DNA of 10,498 bases from Chloroflexota bacterium. GTDB taxonomy: Bacteria > Chloroflexota > Limnocylindria > P2-11E. The translations under genes and the position numbers were made by a program. The DNA lies in contig VBGU01000011.1 in assembly GCA_005881085.1 (NCBI GenBank), positions 1 through 10,498 of the forward strand, given 5' to 3'. Of this stretch, positions 6,074 to 10,498 are shown piece by piece. Each line of letters opens with the position of its first letter. Position 1 is the stretch's first letter. The notes under the pieces are model-generated. The model had not been told where the DNA came from. It searched no databases and worked only from the letters and a program-made list of their open reading frames with translations.

Positions 6074-7324
6074 CTAGGCGATCCGCCTCCCGGACGAGTA
6101 GACCTCGGCGATAAGCGGCGCCCCCATGCGATAGGCGAGCTCGCGCTCGTCGTCGGTGTCGAGCACGACAATGTCCGCGCGTCGCCCGGCCAGGAGTGCA
6201 CCGACCCGACCGCCACGACCGAGCGCGTGCGCGGCGTTGATGGTCGCCGCGACGATGGCCTCGTGGGGAGTGAGCCCGCAGAGGGTGACGCCCAGCGCGA
6301 TCGCGGTGGGCATTCCCTCGAGCGGTGAGGTGCCCGGGTTGTGGTCCGACGCGAGCGCGACCGGGACGCGCGCCGCTATGAACCGGCGTGCCTCCGGCGG
6401 CGGGTACCCGACGAAGAAGGCGCTCCCGGGGAGGAGGACCACGGGCACCTCCGCGCGCGCGAGGGCACGGATCCCATCCGCCGAGGCGTGCGCGACGTGA
6501 TCCGCCGAGCGTGCGTGCGTGCGCGCCGCGAACGCCGACGCGCCGACGTCGTTCAGCTGGTCGGCGTGCATTGTCACGGCAAGCCCGGCTTTCTTCGCGG
6601 CGGCGAAGAGCGGACGGACGTCGTCGACGTCGAACACACCCTTCTCGACGAAGGCGTCGACCGCCTCCGCGAGACTCTCGTTGGCGACCGTCGCGACCGC
6701 CTTGGTCGCCTCACGTATGAAGCTCTTGCGATCGTCCGTGTACGGCGCAGGCAGAGCGTGCGCGGCGAGGTAGGTGACCGCGACGTCGATCGGCGCATCC
6801 GCCTTCGCGCGCGCAAGCAGACGGAGCTGCCGCAGCTCCTCGCCCGGATCGAGGCCGTACCCGCTCTTCACTTCGATCGTCGTCGTGCCGAGCTCGGCGG
6901 CGTCGGCGATGCGCCGCATGAGCAGTGCGAACAGCTGGTCGTCGCTGGCGTCGCGCGTCGCGCGAACGGTCGCGTGGATCCCGCCGCCGGCCGCGAGGAC
7001 CGCCAGGTAATCAGCGCCGCTTTTCCGGGTCGCGAATTCCTCCCAGCGCTCGCCCGCGTAGCAGAGATGCGTGTGCGGATCGACGAAGCCTGGCATGACG
7101 ACGCGGCCCTGGACATCGACATCGATCGCGCCCTCGACGCGCTCGATGGCGCCGTGGACGCTTCCGTGTCCCGTCGCGACGATCGCCCCGTCGCGCACGG
7201 CGACGAAGCCGTCCATCACCGCGCCCACGTCGCCCGCGGCCGGTCCGACCCGAGGACGCTCGTCTTTCAGCGGCGCCAGCGTCAGCAGCCGCGCGCCGTG
7301 AAGGACGAGGTCCGCCACGGTCAT
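6074..7324 (-). CDS. hutI: Imidazolonepropionase
   Basis: HutI hydrolyses 4-imidazolone-5-propanoate to N-formimino-L-glutamate, the third step of histidine breakdown, using one bound metal in an amidohydrolase TIM barrel. The 416 residues match the family. Visible motifs are PGFVDPHTHLCYAGER (78-93) with metal ligands His84 and His86, EVKSGYGLD (151-159), TYLAAHALP (184-192), VDAFVEKGVFD (222-232), TMHADQLND (251-259) with His253, ARSADHVAH (271-279) and VALASDHNPGTSPLEGMPTA (322-341) with Asp327. The flanking beta-sandwich is formed by residues 1-75 and the C-terminal RADIVVLDT region. The ATG at 7322-7324 overlaps the ftcD stop by ATGA, so product and consumer enzymes are translated together. 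No histidine ammonia-lyase, urocanase or HutC-type regulator lies in the window. Confidence 0.97.
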   Translation of the reverse strand: MTVADLVLHGARLLTLAPLKDERPRVGPAAGDVGAVMDGFVAVRDGAIVATGHGSVHGAIERVEGAIDVDVQGRVVMPGFVDPHTHLCYAGERWEEFATRKSGADYLAVLAAGGGIHATVRATRDASDDQLFALLMRRIADAAELGTTTIEVKSGYGLDPGEELRQLRLLARAKADAPIDVAVTYLAAHALPAPYTDDRKSFIREATKAVATVANESLAEAVDAFVEKGVFDVDDVRPLFAAAKKAGLAVTMHADQLNDVGASAFAARTHARSADHVAHASADGIRALARAEVPVVLLPGSAFFVGYPPPEARRFIAARVPVALASDHNPGTSPLEGMPTAIALGVTLCGLTPHEAIVAATINAAHALGRGGRVGALLAGRRADIVVLDTDDERELAYRMGAPLIAEVYSSGRRIA

Positions 7325-8214
7325 TCCAGGAAATGGCTCTCGATGACGCGATCTCTCGTGAAGCCCTCGAGCTTGAGGGAGTCCGCCGCCACCTGCAGGA
7401 CGGCGTCGAGGGGGATGAGCCCGATGAGCTCGCCGCGCAGCAGTTTCACCCCGGCCGCGGTCGCACGCGCCTCCACCTCACGCCACACCGTCGCGAGCGA
7501 GGTCACCGTGTGATCGAGGAGGTTCATCGACACCTGCACGCGTGCCGGGTCCGTGAGCATGAAGCCCTTCGCCTGCACCGCGGGAAGGCCGCCCGAGGAT
7601 TCGCGGATCTCCTTGGCGATGCGCTGCGCCAGCTTGAGATCCGTTGAATCGAGCTCGATGTTGAACGCGATGAGGAATGGCCGCGCGCCAACGACGATCG
7701 CGCCGGCCGTCGCGTGCATGCGGTTCGGTCCCGCATCCGGCACGTGGGTCGTTTCGAGAAGCGCCGCGAGTCCTTCGTACTCGGGCTTGCGGATATCGGG
7801 GAGCCGAACGCGCTCGGGCGTCTTTGCCGCCTTCGCATAGAAGTAGACGGGCACCTGATGGCGCTCCGCGACCTCGCGGCCGAACCGGTGCGCGAGCTCG
7901 ACGCACTCGTCCATCGACACACCCGCGAGCGGGATGAACGGCACGACGTCGACCGCGCCCAGGCGCGGGTGCGCGCCTTTATGCGTTTTCATGTCGACGT
8001 CGCGGTACGCGACGTCGATGAGCGCATGCGTCGCGCGCACCACCGCGTCGGGTTCACCGGCGTAGGTGAAGACCGAGCGGTTGTGGTCGACGTCGCTCGT
8101 GCGGTCCAGCAGGCGAACGCCATCGGTCGCGCGGATCGCGTCGGCCAGGCGGTCGATCACATCGCCGCGCCGGCCTTCGCTCACGTTCGGAACGCACTCG
8201 ACGAGCTTCGCCAC
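7321..8214 (-). CDS. ftcD: Glutamate formimidoyltransferase
   Basis: This enzyme moves the formimino group from N-formimino-L-glutamate to tetrahydrofolate, releasing glutamate and 5-formimino-THF. The 297 residues cover only the formiminotransferase N- and C-subdomains; the cyclodeaminase half found in the animal fusion enzyme is absent and must be encoded elsewhere. Motifs are VECVPNVSEGRRG (5-17), DVDHNRSVFTYAGEP (41-55), THKGAHPRLGAVDVVPFIPL (77-96) with His82 matching the catalytic His of the porcine enzyme, VPVYFYAKAAKTPER, ATAGAIVVGARPFLIAFNIE, SSGGLPAVQAKG and QVSMNLLDH. The start is GTG (8212-8214), which gives the standard MAKLVECVPN-type N-terminus. It is 27 bases downstream of the SnoaL-like gene and overlaps hutI. 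Together they recover glutamate and a one-carbon unit from histidine. Confidence 0.97.
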   Translation of the reverse strand: MAKLVECVPNVSEGRRGDVIDRLADAIRATDGVRLLDRTSDVDHNRSVFTYAGEPDAVVRATHALIDVAYRDVDMKTHKGAHPRLGAVDVVPFIPLAGVSMDECVELAHRFGREVAERHQVPVYFYAKAAKTPERVRLPDIRKPEYEGLAALLETTHVPDAGPNRMHATAGAIVVGARPFLIAFNIELDSTDLKLAQRIAKEIRESSGGLPAVQAKGFMLTDPARVQVSMNLLDHTVTSLATVWREVEARATAAGVKLLRGELIGLIPLDAVLQVAADSLKLEGFTRDRVIESHFLE

Positions 8215-8229
8215 CGCGCGAGAGGCTAG

Positions 8230-8247
8230 CGTTATCGCGCGCTAACG
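8230..8247. repeat. Imperfect 18-bp palindrome between the SnoaL-like gene and ftcD
   Basis: CGTTATCGCGCGCTAACG has arms CGTTATCGC and GCGCTAACG that match at eight of nine positions. It covers the stop codon of the SnoaL-like gene and lies 16 bases before the ftcD GTG. It may be an operator controlling ftcD-hutI separately from the genes upstream, or a weak RNA structure between the two frames. There is no T-tract, so it is not a rho-independent terminator. Confidence 0.4.
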
Positions 8248-8694
8248 GCCTGCTGGCGCTTCCATCCGGGGCATCTCGAGGGCGCCGGCCTGCATCGCGA
8301 TCGCGAAGCCGTCGTTCAAGCCCCAGTGCTCCACGATCTTGCCGTCCTTCAGCCGATAGACGGACCACGATTCGATGTCCTTGATCGGCGTCCCACCCTC
8401 CGGTGCCGCAATGCCCGGCACGCCGCCCATGTACTGCGCGCTGAAGGTGCTGCGGACGAAGACCTTGTCGCCTTCGGCGAAGAGATCCTTCATCTCGAGC
8501 TGGCGGTCCTTGAAGGACTTCATCGAGCCCTGGTGCGCGATCTTCGCGCCCTCAATGCCTTGCGGCAGGAATGGCGGCCGGTCATGCGATTGATCATTCG
8601 GAGCGAAGTACTGATCGAGCTTATCGAGCTTCCCATCGATCCAGAGCTGTTCGACTGTGCGGACGATGTCCTTGTTGCGTTGCTCGTCGCCCAT
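8242..8694 (-). CDS. SnoaL-like (ester cyclase/polyketide cyclase fold) protein
   Basis: This is a small soluble protein of 150 residues with the cone-shaped alpha+beta barrel of the SnoaL/NTF2-like superfamily (SnoaL-type, PF07366). The pattern fits the ester-cyclase annotation: an N-terminal helix KDIVRTVEQLWIDGKLDKLD (8-27), an Asp/His pair in QSHDRP (35-40), QGIEGAK (45-51), LFAEGDKVFVRSTFSAQYMG (71-90), and the C-terminal strand pair SVYRLKDGKIVEHWGLNDGF (111-130). Asp128 falls near the position of the general acid/base Asp of SnoaL. The extra C-terminal EMPRMEAPAGR is variable. Such proteins in non-polyketide loci usually have unknown substrates, and nothing around it suggests a polyketide pathway. 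The ATG has a good AAGGGGAGG six bases upstream. It follows a cyclic-nucleotide-binding gene by 24 bases and precedes ftcD. Confidence 0.9.
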   Translation of the reverse strand: MGDEQRNKDIVRTVEQLWIDGKLDKLDQYFAPNDQSHDRPPFLPQGIEGAKIAHQGSMKSFKDRQLEMKDLFAEGDKVFVRSTFSAQYMGGVPGIAAPEGGTPIKDIESWSVYRLKDGKIVEHWGLNDGFAIAMQAGALEMPRMEAPAGR

Positions 8695-8700
8695 GGTGCG

Positions 8701-8709
8701 CCTCCCCTT
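8701..8709 (-). promoter_or_regulatory. Ribosome binding site of the SnoaL-like gene
   Basis: AAGGGGAGG on the minus strand lies six bases before the ATG at 8692-8694, in the 24-base gap after the cyclic-nucleotide-binding gene. It is one of only a few strong Shine-Dalgarno sequences in the window and supports the chosen start. Confidence 0.75.
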
Positions 8710-8718
8710 GGCCGCGCT

Positions 8719-9159
8719 CTAGTGCCGGGCGGCCTCCGGCATTCTGCCCTCGGCGTTGCGGATCCGACGCGTCAACATCGGAAGCAACGCCAGTGCGATC
8801 TGTGGGTGGCTCTCGAGGATCCCGCGGAAATGCCAGCGCTGGATCCCGAGTGCGGTGGTCGGCTCGACCGCACGGACGGTCGCCGAACGTGGGAATTCGT
8901 CGAGGAGCGCCATCTCGCCGAAGACATCGCCGGGACCGAGCGTGGCGATCTTCTGCTCCTTGCCGTCGCGGTCCTGGACGATGTCGACCTTGCCGGAGCG
9001 GATGATGAAAGCGCCGACGCCGGTGTCGCCTTGCCGAACGATCTCCTGCCCCGGCTCGTACCGTTGCTCGACGGCGGCATTCGCGATGGCCTCGAGCGAG
9101 CGCTGGTCGAGATCCTCGAACATGGCCACCCGCTTCAGGAAGTCGATGCTCGTCGGCAC
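8719..9159 (-). CDS. Stand-alone cyclic nucleotide-binding domain protein
   Basis: This 146-residue single-domain protein of the CAP-like cyclic nucleotide-binding family is paralogous to the one at 5637-6053. It opens with FLKRVAMFEDLDQRSLEAIA (7-26), then the strands YEPGQEIVRQGDTGVGAFII (34-53) and a cassette GDVFGEMALLDEFPRSATV (77-95) with Glu82 and Arg91 conserved and Ser after the Arg, as in CRP. The chain ends after the C-helix and a short tail, so no DNA-binding domain follows. The start is GTG at 9157-9159, giving VPTSIDFLK; there is no upstream alternative before the divergent gene. No Shine-Dalgarno sequence precedes it, and only 30 bp separate it from the divergent GNAT gene, so a leaderless mRNA is plausible. 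It is the first gene of the minus-strand run. Confidence 0.91.
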   Translation of the reverse strand: MPTSIDFLKRVAMFEDLDQRSLEAIANAAVEQRYEPGQEIVRQGDTGVGAFIIRSGKVDIVQDRDGKEQKIATLGPGDVFGEMALLDEFPRSATVRAVEPTTALGIQRWHFRGILESHPQIALALLPMLTRRIRNAEGRMPEAARH

Positions 9160-9189
9160 GGGCGGGATGCTAGCCGATACTCAATATCC
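9160..9189. promoter_or_regulatory. Short divergent promoter region
   Basis: These 30 bases are all that separate the divergent starts at 9159 (minus, GTG) and 9190 (plus, ATG). On the plus strand GATACT (9176-9181) is a fair -10 element ending eight bases before the ATG, with TCGGCA (9153-9158) 17 bases upstream as a weak -35. On the minus strand TAGCAT (9167-9172) ends seven bases before the GTG. Neither start has a Shine-Dalgarno sequence. Both placements fit leaderless transcripts, and the two candidate -10 boxes nearly touch. The boxes are weak matches; the assignment is inference. Confidence 0.45.
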
Positions 9190-10041
9190 ATGCCCGAATT
9201 CCGCATCGACGTGGCCCACGACATCGCGGCCTGCGCGGCCACGGTCGCGCTGCAGGAGGAGGTCTGGAGCGGCGACGTGGTCGTCCACCCGCAGCTCATG
9301 CTCGCCGTCGTGCACAACGGCGGTTTCATCGCGCTCGGCTACGCGCCGGAGGACCCAAAGCCCGCGGGCTTCGTCTTTGGATTCCTCGGGATCCACGACT
9401 ACCACTTCAGGCACCATTCGCACATGCTCGCCGTCCGGGATCCGTATCGGGGCAGTGGACTCGCACAGCAGCTCAAGGAGGCGCAACGCGATCACTGTCT
9501 CGACCAGGGCATCGAGATCATCGCGTGGACGATGGACCCGCTCGAAGCGCGCAACGCTCGCTTCAACTTCGGGAAGCTCGGCGCCTACACACGAACGTAT
9601 TACCGAGACTTCTACGGCGCGATGCCCGACAAGCTCAATCAGGGACTTCCGTCTGATCGCATCTACGTCGAGTGGCCGATCGGACACGACCGCACCTACA
9701 AGCGCCTCCGCGGCGAGGACAAACCGGCGTCGCTCGAAGACGCTGAGCGCGAGGGAGTCGCGTACCTGCTTCGCGCCGACGCCGAGCGGCCCGGCCGCCT
9801 CGCCGAGACGATGAGCGCGTCGCATCTTCTCGTCGAGATCCCGCGCGGGTTCCAGGAGCTGAAAGCGCGCGACGCGAAGCTCGCCCTCGAGTGGCGCCTC
9901 GCGGGGCGCGACGCGTTCGAGCGCGCGTTCGGCGAGGGCTACGCAGCCGTCGAGTTCCTGCGCGCTGCCGATGGCCGCGGCGCGTACCTCCTCGTGCCTC
10001 AACCGCGCAGCGATCTCCCCCTCGACACGGACGACGCATGA
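9190..10041 (+). CDS. GNAT-fold acyltransferase-like protein (COG3375 type)
   Basis: This is a soluble 283-residue protein with an N-terminal GNAT fold and a C-terminal extension. The acyl-CoA pyrophosphate loop is AVRDPYRGSGLAQQLKEAQR (81-100), fitting the R/Q-x-x-G-x-G/A motif A. The block ITAW-like IIAWTMDPLEARNARFNFGK (110-129), then LGAYTRTYYRDFYG (130-143) and SDRIYVEWP (155-163), is typical of the COG3375 predicted acetyltransferases. The C-terminal part (212-270), with IPRGFQELKARD, EWRLAGRD and FGEGYAAVEFL, is also typical. Members often neighbour menC/N-acylamino acid racemase genes. The known Geobacillus pathway uses a GNAT N-succinyltransferase with such a racemase, so this could acylate a D-amino acid; that is inference. 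The start is ATG at 9190, after a likely leaderless promoter; the frame is open further upstream but that part is antisense to two real genes. The stop overlaps the next gene by ATGA. Confidence 0.9.
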   Translation: MPEFRIDVAHDIAACAATVALQEEVWSGDVVVHPQLMLAVVHNGGFIALGYAPEDPKPAGFVFGFLGIHDYHFRHHSHMLAVRDPYRGSGLAQQLKEAQRDHCLDQGIEIIAWTMDPLEARNARFNFGKLGAYTRTYYRDFYGAMPDKLNQGLPSDRIYVEWPIGHDRTYKRLRGEDKPASLEDAEREGVAYLLRADAERPGRLAETMSASHLLVEIPRGFQELKARDAKLALEWRLAGRDAFERAFGEGYAAVEFLRAADGRGAYLLVPQPRSDLPLDTDDA

Positions 10042-10498
10042 AGCTCGAGCGCGTCGAGTTGTTCGTCGTGCGCCTTCCTTTGAAGAACGCGTACGAGACG
10101 AGCGGCGCGCGCGAGACCCACATGACGCGGGTCCTCTGCCGCGTCGAGTCCGAGGGCACGGTCGGATGGGGCGAAAGCGTCGCGGGAGAGCTCCCCTGGT
10201 ATTCGGGCGAGACGTGGGGAACGGTCCTCTACTCGCTCGAGACATTCATCCTTCCGGAGCTCTTCAAGGCCGACCTCGCGTCGGCCGAGGACGTCGATCG
10301 CAAGCTCGCCTGGATCCGGGAGCACCGCATGGCGAAGGCGACGGTGGAGATGGCGGTCTGGGACCTCTTCGCCAAGCGCGCGAACAAGCCGCTCTCCGCG
10401 CTCCTGGGTGGAACACGCGACCGGATCCTCTGCGGGGTCGCGATCGGCATTCAGCCGTCGATCGACGCGTTGATGGAGACAATCCGTCGCGAGCTCCA
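10038..10498 (+). CDS. menC: MenC/N-acylamino acid racemase family (enolase superfamily), 3' end cut by window edge
   Basis: Only the first 153 codons are present, out of about 370 in the family. The N-terminal capping domain is clear: MKLERVELFVVRLPLKNAYE (1-20), TSGARETHMTRVLCRVESEG, then GWGESVAGELPWYSGETWGT (43-62). The barrel begins with HRMAKATVEMAVWDLFAKRA (95-114), NKPLSALLGGTRDRILCGVA (115-134) and IGIQPSIDALMETIRREL. This is the divergent (class 2) o-succinylbenzoate synthase/N-succinylamino acid racemase group, in which one enzyme may do either or both reactions. The catalytic Lys-x-Lys and metal ligands lie beyond the window. The ATG overlaps the TGA of the GNAT gene, with no Shine-Dalgarno sequence, so the two are translationally coupled. 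The GNAT neighbour favours an N-acylamino acid racemase role over menaquinone synthesis; no other men gene is visible. The symbol marks the family only. Confidence 0.92.
   Translation, partial: MKLERVELFVVRLPLKNAYETSGARETHMTRVLCRVESEGTVGWGESVAGELPWYSGETWGTVLYSLETFILPELFKADLASAEDVDRKLAWIREHRMAKATVEMAVWDLFAKRANKPLSALLGGTRDRILCGVAIGIQPSIDALMETIRREL

Noticed and set aside
6341..7513. A 390-codon plus-strand open frame opposite hutI
   Set aside because: It has a charged composition with no motifs, and hutI on the other strand has every expected metal-binding motif.
8215..8247. A possible rho-independent terminator before ftcD
   Set aside because: The inverted repeat has no T-tract on either strand and the next gene starts 16 bases later.
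8326..9189. A plus-strand open frame that runs in phase into the GNAT gene and would make a 571-residue fusion
   Set aside because: The upstream 288 codons are exactly antisense to the SnoaL-like and cyclic-nucleotide-binding genes, which have clear family motifs, and the GNAT homology begins at the ATG at 9190.
1..10498. A defence, mobile or CRISPR system
   Set aside because: No transposase, integrase, phage, toxin-antitoxin or nuclease motif, no direct-repeat array and no local change in codon style were seen. The genes are mostly core metabolism.

Overview
This window is a compact, GC-rich bacterial chromosome segment with almost no intergenic space. Seven of the fourteen genes start, or probably start, at GTG or TTG, several pairs share ATGA/TAGTG-type stop-start overlaps, and one divergent pair is separated by only 30 bp with no ribosome binding site on either side. 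The gene content (coaD-coaX-coaBC cluster, type III pantothenate kinase, hutI-ftcD, a COG3375-type GNAT next to a MenC/N-acylamino acid racemase gene) is a plain free-living heterotroph set. My best guess is a soil or freshwater Chloroflexota/Dormibacterota-like or actinobacterial-like lineage. This is an inference from style and protein flavour, not a placement from a marker gene.

Layout: twelve genes lie on the minus strand. Read in their direction of transcription, from right to left, they are: a stand-alone cyclic-nucleotide-binding protein (8719-9159), a SnoaL-like protein (8242-8694), glutamate formimidoyltransferase ftcD (7321-8214), imidazolonepropionase hutI (6074-7324), a second stand-alone cyclic-nucleotide-binding protein (5637-6053), coaD (5070-5588), coaX (4296-5069), coaBC (3091-4314), an unrecognised 205-residue protein (2477-3094), a HAD hydrolase (1804-2469), a YoaK/DUF1275 membrane protein (1144-1800) and a major facilitator transporter cut by the window edge (1-1144). 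On the plus strand, a GNAT-family protein (9190-10041) and a MenC/N-acylamino acid racemase gene (10038 to the right edge) form a coupled pair.

Functionally, coaX, coaBC and coaD encode four of the five steps from pantothenate to coenzyme A; only dephospho-CoA kinase (coaE) is absent. hutI and ftcD encode the last two steps of histidine breakdown by the formimino-transfer route; hutH, hutU and a cyclodeaminase are not here. The GNAT plus MenC-like pair resembles the known N-acylation/racemisation arrangement for converting D- to L-amino acids, although a role in menaquinone synthesis cannot be excluded from the truncated gene. The tail of the minus-strand run (unknown protein, HAD hydrolase, DUF1275, MFS) looks like co-transcribed accessory genes with no obvious link to CoA.

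I see no mobile element, CRISPR array, RNA gene or clear rho-independent terminator. No stretch over 50 bases lacks a gene. The points most worth a second look are two active-site substitutions in CoaBC, the unknown protein coupled to coaBC, the very short divergent and apparently leaderless promoter region, two perfect or near-perfect palindromes in gene-start regions, and the pair of effector-less cyclic-nucleotide-binding proteins bracketing the hut genes.
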